64,000 nt of DNA, taken from the NCBI GenBank assembly GCA_016872835.1, contig VGYX01000001.1, positions 124,001-188,000 of the forward strand, read 5' to 3'. Source of the stretch: Planctomycetota bacterium. GTDB lineage: Bacteria > Planctomycetota > Phycisphaerae > Phycisphaerales > SM1A02. The position numbers and the translations under genes are program-made. Each line of letters starts with the position of its first letter. Position 1 is the first letter of the stretch. The notes under the pieces are model-generated. The model saw nothing but the letters and a program-made list of their open reading frames with translations. It made no database searches and was not told where the DNA came from. This document shows, one piece after another, positions 10,673-20,942 of this stretch.

Positions 10673-12709
10673 TCAACCGGCCTTCGAGGCCTTCAGCGTG
10701 ACGTCGACCATCATTTCCTTGCCGTCGCGCAGGATCTTCAGCTTCACGACGTCCCCGGGTTCATGGTCGCGCAGCCGCTCCATCAGGGTGGGCGTGTCAT
10801 CCAGGGGCTTGTCATTCCACAGCAGGATCACGTCGCCGCGCTTCAGTCCCGCGTCCGAGGCGCTCGTGCCGGCACTCACGTCGTCGATCTCCAGGCCGGG
10901 CCCCTCGCGCTTGGTCATGTTGGGCTGCACGCCCAGACGCACCTTCGCATACCCACGCTCGGTGCCACCCTTGCCGTCGGTGCTCGTGAACTTCGGTCGC
11001 TCTGGCAGGGTCACCAGTGTGTGGGCGAGTTCCTCGGTGAGTCGAACGATCTTCGAGGCGCCCAGCGGATTCACGGTGTAGCCCTTGTCGGTCGGCTTGT
11101 GATAGTCGTCGTGATTGCCCGTGAACAGGAAGAGCACGGGAATGCCCGCGGCGTAGAAGCTCGCATGATCGCTCGGGGCCCGGCCACCCGGGTCGGCCTT
11201 CACCGTGAGACCACTGCGCTCGATCGCCGGACGGATGATCTCGTTGAATCGCTCGGCGGTGCCCGTCCCGCTCAAGGCGAGCTCGTCGCCACGTAGTCGG
11301 CCCACCATGTCCAGATTGATCATGGCCGCGATCTTGTCCGCCGGCATGATCGGGTTCTTCACGAATTCGCGGCTTCCATCCAGGCCCATCTCCTCAGCGG
11401 TGAACGCCAGGAAGATCACGCTGCGAAGATCCTCGGGCGCCTCCTTCGAGGCGTACCAATCACACATCGTGCGCGCGGTGCAGAGCACGGCCGCGGTGCC
11501 GCTGGCGTTGTCGTCGGCGCCAGGATGCAGCTTGCCGCGGTTCTGCGGATCGGCTCCGAAGAAGCCCATGCCCACATGGTCGTAGTGGCCTCCGATGATC
11601 AGCCACTCGTCCGCCAACTTGCCTCGACCCTTCAGCACGCCACCGATGTTGCGCGCGGGAATGCCGTCCTCGGACACGGCGACCTCGACGCGCACGGGCA
11701 TGTCGGCCTTCAGCGCCTCGCACGCCACCTTGCCCTCGTCGGCAAGGCGGCGCCAGTCCATCAGTCCGCGTCCCTGCGGATCGGCCCTGCGAAGCAGCGC
11801 GTCCGCTTCCTCGCCCGAGACCTGCACGATCGGGAAGTCGTAGCCGGGCCCGAACACGCTGCTCTCGGTGCGCTCGAGATCCTTCGCACCATCCTTGCTC
11901 TCCGGTGGATTCACCAGGATCAACGCGGCGGGCTTGCGGTCCGACAGCGCGTCGAGCTTGCCGCGCATCGCGCTGAACCCCGAAAATCGGCGATCGCTCC
12001 AGAGGCTCCGGCCATCCTTGTCGAGCGGCTCGTAGCGAAGGAACATCACCACCTTGCCGGTAAAGTCCTCCTTCTCGCCGAAGCTCGTGTAACCATCCTT
12101 GCCCTCCTCGATCGCGTAGCCCGCGAAGATCAAGGGCGCGTTCACGGCGCCGCTGCCGCTGGAACCGATCACCTCGAAGCCCTTGCCACGCTCCAGCACG
12201 CGGTCGCCGATGCCCATCGCGGCCTTCTCGACGACCGGCGCGCCACCATCAAGCTCGAAATCCTGAAACCAGCTGGTCGACTCGGAACCCGACGCGTCTT
12301 TCTTCTTGAACGCCGGATCCAGACCCGCCTGCTTCATCCAGAACTGCACGTACTCGCCGGCGATCTCGTTGCCGCGCGAACCGGGCACGCGACCCTCGAA
12401 GAACGGGTTCGAGAGCGTTTGCACATGCTGGTACCACTCGATCGCCACGGGGCCCATGGCGACAAGCGCCTTGCTCAGATCGGTCTGCGCCGGGTCCGAC
12501 GCGTCACCTGCGATCTGCTTGGGCGTGTAGGTGAAGGGATTGACCTTGCCGCCCTCGACCAGGGAGCCTGTGGGAGGTGTCGCGGGCGCTGCAGGCGGGG
12601 TCGAAGCGGTCTGCGCTGGGGCCTTGTCCGAGCCGTCCTGGAAGGCGGGCTCCGCCAGGCAGGCGACGGTCATGACAAGGGCGGCGTGGAGAGCAAGGTT
12701 GGGACGCAT
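10673..12709 (-). CDS. Exported M28-family zinc aminopeptidase with PA and PDZ domains
   Basis: The 678-residue protein starts with a signal peptide (about 1-20) and a Pro/Ala/Thr-rich linker. A PA-like insert lies around 185-310. The M28 peptidase domain follows, and its likely zinc ligands are visible: His375 (GGHYDHVG), Asp399 (HPGADDNASG), Glu439 and Glu440 (FTAEEMG), Asp467 (INLDMVG) and His515 (APSDHASF). A C-terminal PDZ domain covers about 585-675 (AGLKRGDVILLWNDKPL). The probable role is periplasmic or surface peptide degradation. GGAG stands 8 nt before the ATG. A TACAGT box further upstream gives this gene a normal leader, unlike divergent gcvP. The aldo/keto reductase follows 18 nt downstream. 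Confidence 0.92.
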   Translation of the reverse strand: MRPNLALHAALVMTVACLAEPAFQDGSDKAPAQTASTPPAAPATPPTGSLVEGGKVNPFTYTPKQIAGDASDPAQTDLSKALVAMGPVAIEWYQHVQTLSNPFFEGRVPGSRGNEIAGEYVQFWMKQAGLDPAFKKKDASGSESTSWFQDFELDGGAPVVEKAAMGIGDRVLERGKGFEVIGSSGSGAVNAPLIFAGYAIEEGKDGYTSFGEKEDFTGKVVMFLRYEPLDKDGRSLWSDRRFSGFSAMRGKLDALSDRKPAALILVNPPESKDGAKDLERTESSVFGPGYDFPIVQVSGEEADALLRRADPQGRGLMDWRRLADEGKVACEALKADMPVRVEVAVSEDGIPARNIGGVLKGRGKLADEWLIIGGHYDHVGMGFFGADPQNRGKLHPGADDNASGTAAVLCTARTMCDWYASKEAPEDLRSVIFLAFTAEEMGLDGSREFVKNPIMPADKIAAMINLDMVGRLRGDELALSGTGTAERFNEIIRPAIERSGLTVKADPGGRAPSDHASFYAAGIPVLFLFTGNHDDYHKPTDKGYTVNPLGASKIVRLTEELAHTLVTLPERPKFTSTDGKGGTERGYAKVRLGVQPNMTKREGPGLEIDDVSAGTSASDAGLKRGDVILLWNDKPLDDTPTLMERLRDHEPGDVVKLKILRDGKEMMVDVTLKASKAG

Positions 12710-12794
12710 GCAGTGCTCCGGTTTCAGGGGGCGAAGAGTCCACTGTATCCGGCGAAATCACGGTCGGTTGCGGAGAATTGAGCATCGACCCATC

Positions 12795-12800
12795 TATACT
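12795..12800 (+). promoter_or_regulatory. -10 box TATACT of gcvP
   Basis: TATACT ends 8 nt before the gcvP ATG and there is no Shine-Dalgarno between them. No convincing -35 at 16-18 nt is seen. Confidence 0.6.
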
Positions 12801-12808
12801 TGTGCCCC

Positions 12809-15730
12809 ATGTCCACGCTCGAGAAGTCACCCGTGATCACCACCGCCCATCCGCTCGATCCCCTGGATTCATTCGCGCGCAGGCACATCGGCCCGAGCGA
12901 TGCGGATGTGGTGGAAATGCTCGCCTTCCTTGGGTACGACAGCCTCGACTCCCTCAGCCGCGCCACCGTCCCGGCGTCGATCCTGAGCACGCAAGCCCTC
13001 ACGATCGAGGACCCCACGAACCGGGCCGGCTTCAAGGTGCGTGGCGAAGCCGAGTGCCTTGCGGCCATCCATGAACTCGCCTCGCGCAACCAGGTCTTCC
13101 GCAGCTACATCGGCATGGGCTATCACGACTGCCTCACGCCTGCGGTCATCCTGCGCAACGTGCTCGAGAATCCGGGTTGGTACACGCAGTACACCCCCTA
13201 TCAAGCCGAGGTCGCTCAGGGTCGTCTCGAGAGCCTGCTGAACTTCCAGACCATGTGCACCGAGCTCACCGGCATGGAAGTCGCCGGCGCGAGCCTGCTG
13301 GATGAGGGCACCGCGGCCGCCGAGGCGATGAGCCTGTGCCTCGGCGCCTGCGACGGTCGCAAGCACTTCTTCGTGGCGTCGGATTGCCATCCGCAGACCA
13401 TCGCCGTGGTCGAGACCCGCGCGAAGGGTCTCGGTGTGCAGCTGGTCGTGGGCGATCCAGCGAAGACCGACTTCGCGAGTGGCAACTTCTTTGGTGCGCT
13501 GCTGGCATATCCGGGCACCGATGGCCGCGTCATGGACTGGCGCTCGACGATCGAGGAGGTGAAGGCGACGGGCGCGCTCGCGGTGCTTGTGGCCGATCCG
13601 CTCTCGCTGACCATGCTCACGCCTCCTGGCGAACTCGGTGCCGACGTGGCCGTCGGATCCATGCAGCGATTCGGCGTGCCGATGGGCTTCGGTGGTCCGC
13701 ATGCCGCGTACTTCGCCACCAGGAACGCGCACGTGCGCCGCATGCCCGGTCGCCTGATCGGCGTGAGTCGCGACTCGCACGGTCGCCCCGCGCTGCGCCT
13801 CTCGATCCAGACGCGCGAACAGCACATCCGTCGCGACAAGGCGACCAGCAACATCTGCACCGCGCAGGCGCTGCTGGCCAACATCGCGGCGCTCTACGGC
13901 GTCTATCACGGGCCCGACGGCCTGCGCCGTATCGCCGAGCGCGTGCACCGAGCCGCGGGGACATTGGCGGCTGGACTTCGCACGATGGGTCACGAGATCG
14001 TGCATGGCGCGTTCTTCGACACCATCCGTGTTCGCGTGAAGGGAACGACGGCCGACAAGGTGCTGGAGGCCGCGCGCACGCGCCGCATGAATCTCCGCAG
14101 CTTCACGGACGGCTCGATCGGCGTCGCGCTGGACGAGACGGTGCTTCCGACCGATCTGCAGGATCTGCTTGACTGCTTCGCTGGATCGGGCAAGGCACCG
14201 GCGATCGCCTCGCTCAAGGCTGACGCGGTGATTCCAGCTTCCCTTCGACGCACCGGCACCTTCATGGCGCAGGATGTCTTCAATCGCTACCACAGCGAGA
14301 CGGAGCTGCTTCGCTACATCTTCGCCCTCCAGGGCAAGGATCTGAGTCTTGCGCACAGCATGATTCCGCTGGGCAGCTGCACCATGAAGCTGAACGCCAC
14401 CGCCGAGATGATCCCGGTCACGTGGCCCGAGTTCGGCCGCATGCATCCGTTCGCGCCGGCCGATCAATGGAAGGGCTACGCCGAACTCTTCCGCACGCTC
14501 GAGGCGTGGCTCTGCGACGTGACGGGCTTTGCCGGCGTGAGCCTGCAGCCCAACTCGGGAAGTCAGGGCGAATACGCGGGCCTGATGGTGATCCGAGCGT
14601 GGCACGAGAGCCGTGGCGAGGGCCATCGGACGGTCTGCCTGATCCCGGAGAGCGCGCACGGCACCAATCCCGCCAGCGCGATCGTGGCCGGCATGCGCGT
14701 GGTCGCCGTCGACTGCGATGATCAGGGCAACGTGGACCTCGCGGACATGACCCGCAAGGCCGAGGCGAACGCGAAGGAACTCGCCTGCTGCATGATCACG
14801 TATCCGAGCACCCACGGCGTGTTCGAGGATCACGTGAAGGAGATCTGCGCGGCGGTCCACCGCTTCGGTGGACAGGTCTACATGGACGGCGCGAACATGA
14901 ACGCGCAGGTCGGCCTGACCCGACCTGGCGAGATCGGCGCCGACGTGTGCCACCTGAACCTGCACAAGACCTTCTGCATTCCCCACGGCGGTGGCGGACC
15001 AGGCGTCGGCCCGATCGGCGTGGCGAAGCATCTCGTGCCCTTCCTGCCCAGCCACCCGGTGGTGAAGCCCGCCGGTGCGACCGGCCAGTCGATCGGACCG
15101 ATCAGCGCGGCGCCGTACGGAAGCGCGAGCATCCTTCCCATCAGTTGGGTCTACATCTCGCTCATGGGTGGCGATGGTCTTCGCAAGGCCACGCAGGTCG
15201 CGATCCTGTCCGCGAACTACATGGCGAAGCGGCTCGAGTCGCACTATGACGTGCTCTTCACCAACGCGAACGGGCGTTGCGCGCACGAGTTCATCATCGA
15301 TTGCCGTCCCTTCGACAAGTCCGCCGAGGTGAAGATCGACGACATCGCCAAGCGGCTGATGGACTTCGGCTTCCACGCCCCCACCATGAGCTGGCCCGTG
15401 CCCGGCACGCTCATGATCGAGCCGACCGAGAGCGAATCGAAGGAGGAGCTGGACCGCTTCTGCGAGGCGATGATCCAGATCCGCGAGGAGATCCGCGCGA
15501 TCGAGTCGGGCGCCATGGATCGCAAGGACAACCCGCTCAAGAATGCGCCGCACACCGCCGAGTCCGTGACCGCGGACGAGTGGAAGCACCCCTATCCGCG
15601 CCAGCAAGGTGCGTATCCGCTGCCGTGGGTCCGCAACCGCAAGTTCTGGCCATCCGTGGGGCGCGTGGACAACCCCTACGGCGACCGGAATCTCGTCTGC
15701 AGCTGCGAACCCCTGAGCGCGTACCGCTGA
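12809..15730 (+). CDS. gcvP: Glycine dehydrogenase (decarboxylating), P-protein
   Basis: The P-protein of the glycine cleavage system decarboxylates glycine on PLP and passes the aminomethyl group to lipoyl-GcvH. At 973 residues it is the fused single-chain form, with two PLP-fold halves. The N-terminal [17 protein letters not shown] and IGMGYHDC blocks are typical. The PLP lysine lies in [18 protein letters not shown] (Lys near residue 720). ATG 12809 is chosen over TTG 12800 because the TATACT box overlaps the TTG. gcvT, gcvH and lpd are not in the window. An exported isomerase-like gene starts 2 nt after the stop. Confidence 0.97.
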   Translation: MSTLEKSPVITTAHPLDPLDSFARRHIGPSDADVVEMLAFLGYDSLDSLSRATVPASILSTQALTIEDPTNRAGFKVRGEAECLAAIHELASRNQVFRSYIGMGYHDCLTPAVILRNVLENPGWYTQYTPYQAEVAQGRLESLLNFQTMCTELTGMEVAGASLLDEGTAAAEAMSLCLGACDGRKHFFVASDCHPQTIAVVETRAKGLGVQLVVGDPAKTDFASGNFFGALLAYPGTDGRVMDWRSTIEEVKATGALAVLVADPLSLTMLTPPGELGADVAVGSMQRFGVPMGFGGPHAAYFATRNAHVRRMPGRLIGVSRDSHGRPALRLSIQTREQHIRRDKATSNICTAQALLANIAALYGVYHGPDGLRRIAERVHRAAGTLAAGLRTMGHEIVHGAFFDTIRVRVKGTTADKVLEAARTRRMNLRSFTDGSIGVALDETVLPTDLQDLLDCFAGSGKAPAIASLKADAVIPASLRRTGTFMAQDVFNRYHSETELLRYIFALQGKDLSLAHSMIPLGSCTMKLNATAEMIPVTWPEFGRMHPFAPADQWKGYAELFRTLEAWLCDVTGFAGVSLQPNSGSQGEYAGLMVIRAWHESRGEGHRTVCLIPESAHGTNPASAIVAGMRVVAVDCDDQGNVDLADMTRKAEANAKELACCMITYPSTHGVFEDHVKEICAAVHRFGGQVYMDGANMNAQVGLTRPGEIGADVCHLNLHKTFCIPHGGGGPGVGPIGVAKHLVPFLPSHPVVKPAGATGQSIGPISAAPYGSASILPISWVYISLMGGDGLRKATQVAILSANYMAKRLESHYDVLFTNANGRCAHEFIIDCRPFDKSAEVKIDDIAKRLMDFGFHAPTMSWPVPGTLMIEPTESESKEELDRFCEAMIQIREEIRAIESGAMDRKDNPLKNAPHTAESVTADEWKHPYPRQQGAYPLPWVRNRKFWPSVGRVDNPYGDRNLVCSCEPLSAYR

Positions 15731-15732
15731 GC

Positions 15733-16584
<852 letters not shown>

Positions 16585-16616
16585 GTTGACGCGCCAACTT
16601 CGTCGCGCGCGGTGGC

Positions 16617-16622
16617 TATGCT
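16617..16622 (+). promoter_or_regulatory. -10 box TATGCT of the beta-CASP gene
   Basis: TATGCT ends 6 nt before a GTG start with no Shine-Dalgarno. A TTGACG further upstream is too far (25-nt spacer) to be its -35. Confidence 0.5.
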
Positions 16623-16628
16623 CGGCCC

Positions 16629-18080
16629 GTGCGTTCCAAGGCCACGATCACGCTCCTGGGTGCCGCTGGGGAGGTGACTGGGTCCTGCACCCTCCTTCAA
16701 ACCCCCCGCGGCCGGATCGTGATCGACTTCGGACTCTTTCAGGGAACGCCCGCACAGGAACGGCGCAACTTGGTCGTGCCGGAGATCGGTTGGTCCACCA
16801 TCGACGCCGTGATCGTGACGCACGCGCATGTCGACCACTGCGGCCGACTGGGCATGCTGCCGCGTCTGCATTGCGACGCGCCGATCCTGTGCACGCCGAT
16901 CACCGCCGACCTGCTTCCAAAGGTGCTGAAAAGCAGCGCGAATCTGCAGTCGATCCGCATGGAGGAGTTCCGCGAGGGAACGGCTCCGATCGCGCGGGTC
17001 GTGGATCCGCCGCCGCCACCATCGACCGAGCCTGCACGTGGCCATGTGGAGCCTCCGGTGCTCTACACCGCGCGCGAAGTCGAGCAGGTCGTGCATCAGA
17101 TCCGCGCGGTCGCGTACGAAACCTGGCATGAGGTGAGACCTGGTCTTCGAATTCGGCTGCATGACGCCTCGCACATCATCGGATCCGCCTCGGTCGAGGT
17201 GGCGTGGGATGACGAGACAGGTGTACGCAGTGTGATGTTCTCGGGTGACCTCGGTCCCGCCGCGAATCCTCTGCTGCGCTCCCGCCCTCCGTTGCCGCCG
17301 GTGGATGTCGTGGTGATGGAGAGCACGAATGGAGCCCGCGACATTCCACGCGTGACCGCGGGAACACAGGTGCTCAGCGACCTGCTGGCGCGTGTGTCCG
17401 CGCGCGGCGGAAGGTTGCTCGTGCCGACCTTCTCGCTTGGCCGTGCGCAGATCGTGCACTATCGACTCGCGGAACTCGCGCGCATGGATGCCCTGCACGG
17501 CATGCATGTGTACGTGGACACGCCGCTTGCCATCCGCGCCGCCGAACTGCATGGGCGACATCCGGAGTTGCTGTCGGAAATTCCCTCCGCGCTCGCTCGC
17601 AGGGGCGATGATCCGATGGAGTTCTCCGCACTGCACAAGGTCTTCAATCGACGCAACAGTCTGAAGCTCGCGGCGGGAACCTCGCCGGCGGTGATTCTTG
17701 CTGGAAGCGGATTTCTCGACGCGGGTCCGGTGCTGCATCACCTTGCATCACTCGTCAGCGAGGATCGCAATGCGATCCTGTTCGCAGGCCATCAACTTCC
17801 GGGATCACTCGGTCACGGCATGCTGCATGGCGCGCGCGCGATCGAACTGAAGGAAGGCATCTTCGAGGTGTGTGCCGAGCGCGTGCACCTGGAGGGATTC
17901 AGTGGTCACGCGGATCGTGGCGACCTGCTGGATTGGTTGTGCACGCGCGAGGGTGGATCGCCGCGCGTGCTGCTGAATCACGGTGAGCAGTCTTCGCGCG
18001 AAGTGTTGGGCGCCCGCATCCAGAGCGATCTGGGCCTGACCGTGGAGTCGCCGACTCCCCTGCTGCCGACGAAGGTCTGA
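16629..18080 (+). CDS. MBL-fold beta-CASP nuclease (RNA exonuclease/CPSF-73-like)
   Basis: The 483-residue protein is a metallo-beta-lactamase-fold nuclease. It has the HxHxDH zinc motif at 65-70 (THAHVDHCGRLG), further ligands in HDASHIIGSAS and MFSGDLG, and a beta-CASP region. The C-terminal VHLEGFSGHADRGDLLDWL carries the final His. Relatives act in RNA processing or decay. Residues about 122-145 form a Pro-rich insertion (PPPPPSTEP). The start is a GTG at 16629, supported by the TATGCT box 6 nt upstream. It is convergent with parB across a short hairpin region. Confidence 0.9.
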   Translation: MRSKATITLLGAAGEVTGSCTLLQTPRGRIVIDFGLFQGTPAQERRNLVVPEIGWSTIDAVIVTHAHVDHCGRLGMLPRLHCDAPILCTPITADLLPKVLKSSANLQSIRMEEFREGTAPIARVVDPPPPPSTEPARGHVEPPVLYTAREVEQVVHQIRAVAYETWHEVRPGLRIRLHDASHIIGSASVEVAWDDETGVRSVMFSGDLGPAANPLLRSRPPLPPVDVVVMESTNGARDIPRVTAGTQVLSDLLARVSARGGRLLVPTFSLGRAQIVHYRLAELARMDALHGMHVYVDTPLAIRAAELHGRHPELLSEIPSALARRGDDPMEFSALHKVFNRRNSLKLAAGTSPAVILAGSGFLDAGPVLHHLASLVSEDRNAILFAGHQLPGSLGHGMLHGARAIELKEGIFEVCAERVHLEGFSGHADRGDLLDWLCTREGGSPRVLLNHGEQSSREVLGARIQSDLGLTVESPTPLLPTKV

Positions 18081-18110
18081 CGGATCTCAAGACACCGGTC
18101 CACATCGTTC

Positions 18111-18130
18111 GAGTCCCTAAGTTAGGACTC
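18111..18130. terminator. Small hairpin between convergent beta-CASP gene and parB
   Basis: GAGTCC (18111-18116) pairs with GGACTC (18125-18130) across an 8-nt loop. It lies between two convergent genes and may terminate either. There is no strong T tract. Confidence 0.4.
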
Positions 18131-18166
18131 TGCACGCTTGTGCCGTGCGACTCTAGCGTCTGATAA

Positions 18167-19237
18167 CTATTCAAGATTGAGTTGGCTTGCCTTCACACCA
18201 AGCTTCGACACAAGGCCCTCAAACTGCTCAAGCGAGTAGAAGGCGATCTGGAGCTTGCCAGTATTGGGCTTGCGCCCAGTCTGGATCGCAACGTCCGTGC
18301 CGAGCAATTGGGTCAACTTGCGCTCCAAAGCTTCCACGTTTGCGCGCTTCCGAGATGCGGCTGTTCCACGTGGAACACTCGTAGCCACATCGTCGGCGAT
18401 TCGCTGCACCTCGCGCTCAAGCGCTCGAACCGACCACTCACCGCGAACGGTTGATTCGGCAAGGGTTGCGCGTGTCTTCAAGTTTGGAACCGACAGGAGA
18501 GCCTTCGCGTGACCCTGGGACAAAAGGCCCTTTCGGACCATTCCCGAGGTTGTCTCGTCGAGCTCCGCAAGTCGGAGCAGATTGGTCACGCTCGAACGAT
18601 CCAGGCCAACCTGTTCAGCCAAAGCCTCGTGCGTAAGCCGGAATTCACTTGCCAACTGCTTCAAAGAAAGCGCCCGATCCATCGGGTTCAAGTCGCTTCG
18701 ATGAATGTTCTCGATGAGGGCCCAGATACCTGCGTCCTGGTCGGTCGCGTTGGTCACGATTGCCGGGATCTTTCCCCAGCTCAATGTCTTGCAAGCCCGG
18801 AGACGCCGCTCGCCAGCGATCAGCTCAAACTGATCCTTTGCGCCAGAAATCGGTCGCACAACCACCGGCTGAAGCAGGCCAGCTGCGCGAATCGAGTCTG
18901 CCAATTCCTCGATCGCTTTGGAATCAAAGTCCCGACGGGGCTGCCGGGCATTGGGTCGAATCTGAGAGATTGGGATCTCTTGGATCCGCTTCCCAAGCGC
19001 CTCGGCGGCAACCGTTGCCACCAAAGACGCCTGCGCTTCGCGCGGCGAGACTTGTGCCGAGATGGCAACGGCTGCTCGAGCTGCCTGGGGCGCTGGTTGA
19101 ACCGCAACCGGATCAACCTCTGAAGGCGGGGTAGTTGGCGCTGCAACAGTGGCTTTCACCGGGATCAAACGACCAAGCCCGCGACCCAACTTGCTGATGG
19201 GTGCGGCCGACTTCTCTTTCTCTTGTGCTTCACTCAT
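18167..19237 (-). CDS. parB: Chromosome-partitioning protein ParB
   Basis: ParB binds parS near the origin, spreads as a CTP-loaded clamp and helps segregate the chromosome. The 356-residue protein starts with a basic Ala/Pro-rich arm containing LGRGLGRLIPV. The ParB/Srx domain follows, with IRPNARQPRRDF and the CTP-binding GERRLRACKTL, then a helix-turn-helix (THEALAEQVGLDRSSVTNLL) and a C-terminal dimer domain. The ATG at 19237 is chosen because AAGGAGG lies just upstream. It ends in TAG, rare here, and its DNA is less GC-rich than its neighbours. No parA is adjacent. One parS-like site lies inside the gene and one upstream. Confidence 0.95.
   Translation of the reverse strand: MSEAQEKEKSAAPISKLGRGLGRLIPVKATVAAPTTPPSEVDPVAVQPAPQAARAAVAISAQVSPREAQASLVATVAAEALGKRIQEIPISQIRPNARQPRRDFDSKAIEELADSIRAAGLLQPVVVRPISGAKDQFELIAGERRLRACKTLSWGKIPAIVTNATDQDAGIWALIENIHRSDLNPMDRALSLKQLASEFRLTHEALAEQVGLDRSSVTNLLRLAELDETTSGMVRKGLLSQGHAKALLSVPNLKTRATLAESTVRGEWSVRALEREVQRIADDVATSVPRGTAASRKRANVEALERKLTQLLGTDVAIQTGRKPNTGKLQIAFYSLEQFEGLVSKLGVKASQLNLE
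18362..18377. promoter_or_regulatory. parS centromere site (perfect)
   Basis: TGTTCCACGTGGAACA is a perfect 16-bp palindrome that matches the known bacterial parS type. It lies inside parB, where it encodes part of S-V-P-R-G-T. Confidence 0.88.
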
Positions 19238-19287
19238 GGGGCAGCCTCCTTGCTGTTTGGGGAATGTACCAACAGCCACAAGGGGCA

Positions 19288-19303
19288 TGTTCCACGTGGA
19301 ACC
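19288..19303. promoter_or_regulatory. parS-like site upstream of parB
   Basis: TGTTCCACGTGGAACC differs from the perfect palindrome at the last base only. It lies 51-66 nt upstream of the parB ATG, so ParB bound here could repress its own gene. Confidence 0.8.
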
Positions 19304-19394
19304 CAGCGCCTTGTATATATTCTCGGACTTTAATTATGTGAATCCAGAACCCGTCGGTGCTCTAATCCACGGCACCTCAAACCGGAGACCTCCT

Positions 19395-20033
19395 ATGCCC
19401 TGCAAGATCTGCATCGCCTCGTTCATTGTCGCTGCCCCGATCGCACTTCTCGCCGCGACCTCCACCCCAACTCCACAGAGCGCTCCTGCGGCTACCGCGG
19501 CACCCACCGCCTCCAATGCACGGACATGGAAAGTGGACGATGTGCACTCGATGGCCATGTTCCGCATACATCACATGGGGGCGGGCATGTTCTGGGGTCG
19601 GTTCGATGACGTCTCTGGCACGGTGACCACCAGCGGCAGCGGTCCGGATGCGATCGCGTTCGACATCTCCATCGATCCCGGAAGCGTGTCGAGCGGCAAC
19701 GATCAGCTCAACTCGCACCTGAAGAGCCCCGACTTCTTCAGCGTGAAGGAGTTCCCCTCGATGACCTTCAAGAGCAAGTCGTCCAAGCGTGGCGCCGACG
19801 GCATGTGGGACGTGTCGGGTGAACTGACGATGCATGGCGTGACCAAGACGATCAACGCGAAGGTGGAACTGACGGGTATGGCCAAGGGACCGAAGGGTGA
19901 TGCTGCAGGCTTTGAAGCGAGCTTCACAATCGATCGAACGCAGTTCGGCATGAATTACGGCACCGAGAAGGGCTCGATCGGCAAGGAAGTTCGCGTGATC
20001 GTCGGCATTGAGGCTGGCGCCGGGTCCGAGTGA
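19395..20033 (+). CDS. YceI-family periplasmic protein
   Basis: YceI proteins are lipocalin-like periplasmic barrels that bind long isoprenoid or lipid-like molecules. The 212-residue protein has a signal peptide (about 1-21) and an Ala/Pro/Thr-rich linker. The YceI domain starts at WKVDDVHSMAMFRIHHMG and includes DPGSVSSGNDQLNSHLKSPD, FPSMTFKS, GELTMHGVTKTI and IDRTQFGMNYG. The ATG at 19395 follows GGAG at 19383-19386. A TATATATT run at about 19312-19320 could be its -10. This is a well-supported family call. The ligand is unknown. Confidence 0.9.
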   Translation: MPCKICIASFIVAAPIALLAATSTPTPQSAPAATAAPTASNARTWKVDDVHSMAMFRIHHMGAGMFWGRFDDVSGTVTTSGSGPDAIAFDISIDPGSVSSGNDQLNSHLKSPDFFSVKEFPSMTFKSKSSKRGADGMWDVSGELTMHGVTKTINAKVELTGMAKGPKGDAAGFEASFTIDRTQFGMNYGTEKGSIGKEVRVIVGIEAGAGSE

Positions 20034-20048
20034 AATTGAGTCACGCGC

Positions 20049-20942
20049 GTGATCTCTCACCTCCTCCTGTACGGCGTGCTGCTACCGACAGGCGCCGGGC
20101 TTGCTTTGGTCTTTGCTGTCACACGCAGGCATGACCGTTGGATGGGCGTGGCATTGCTGCTGGCATTCGCGATGTCCGTCGCGGAGGCCGATCCAATCGT
20201 CATGCAACCTCAGCAGGGCCGATGGACGACCGTCGTTCTTTGTCTTGGACTCATGATCGGTGTCGCAGTTGCCCTGCATCAGATCGGTGCGACACGAACT
20301 GGTCGATGGATCATTGTTGCCGTTGCCGGTTGCACAGGATCGTTGGCGCTCACATTGCCGGAGTGGGGGGATGCCGATCGGCGTCTTGCACTTGCGGCGG
20401 CGCTGGGTGTGTCCGCCGCCTTGCTTCTGCCACCAGGCATGCATCGCGGTGGCTTCTCATTCTGGTGCTCGCAAAGCCTCGCCTTGGGTGGCGTCAGTCT
20501 GCTTGCCCTGACAAGCGGGTTCGCGAAGCTCGCGATTCCTGTCGGCGCGACAAGTGCGCTCTGTGGCTGGATCGGTGTGCTCGCGCTGTTCACCAAGCCT
20601 CATCGTTCCGTGCACGCCGGCATCTCCGGAAGCGTGGCGATCGCCGGCATCGCAGGTCTCGCATCGGCGACGGTATTCGCCTTTGACACAGGCACGGTTC
20701 CGACCTCAGCGTGCACGCTCGCGGCGATTGCACCGCTCGGGTGCTGGCTTGGTGAACTGCCTCCGTTTCGGACGTCGCGCGCCGCGTCCGGGCTTGCGCG
20801 AATCCTGGGGTGCGCCACCATTTGCGGTCTGGTCGCACTGATCGCATTGAAGGCTTCCGCGCACGACGAGGCTGACGCGTACGCTCTGACGCATGTCCAC
20901 GCACCGCCGTCCATCAAAGTCGTTTCGGCGTGGGTTCGCTGA
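20049..20942 (+). CDS. Polytopic membrane protein of unknown function
   Basis: The 297-residue protein starts with GTG 15 nt after the YceI gene. It is almost entirely hydrophobic, with about nine or ten predicted transmembrane segments separated by short basic loops (TRRHDRW, ATRTGRW, TKPHRS). No catalytic motif is recognised. Its last 50 nt overlap the start of the following lipoprotein gene in another frame. The YceI neighbour suggests an envelope context only. Confidence 0.65.
   Translation: MISHLLLYGVLLPTGAGLALVFAVTRRHDRWMGVALLLAFAMSVAEADPIVMQPQQGRWTTVVLCLGLMIGVAVALHQIGATRTGRWIIVAVAGCTGSLALTLPEWGDADRRLALAAALGVSAALLLPPGMHRGGFSFWCSQSLALGGVSLLALTSGFAKLAIPVGATSALCGWIGVLALFTKPHRSVHAGISGSVAIAGIAGLASATVFAFDTGTVPTSACTLAAIAPLGCWLGELPPFRTSRAASGLARILGCATICGLVALIALKASAHDEADAYALTHVHAPPSIKVVSAWVR
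20880..20885 (+). promoter_or_regulatory. -10 box TACGCT inside the upstream gene
   Basis: TACGCT ends 7 nt before the lipoprotein ATG and lies within the coding sequence of the preceding membrane protein. Confidence 0.45.

Noticed and set aside
12710-12808. Glycine riboswitch before gcvP
   Set aside because: The gap is under 100 nt, shows no tandem aptamer-like structure, and the -10 box 8 nt before the ATG leaves no leader for a riboswitch.
12869-15607. 912-codon minus-strand open frame across gcvP
   Set aside because: It is a long antisense frame caused by high GC and biased third positions. gcvP on the plus strand has complete family motifs. The antisense product is His/Arg/Ala-rich without any recognisable domain.
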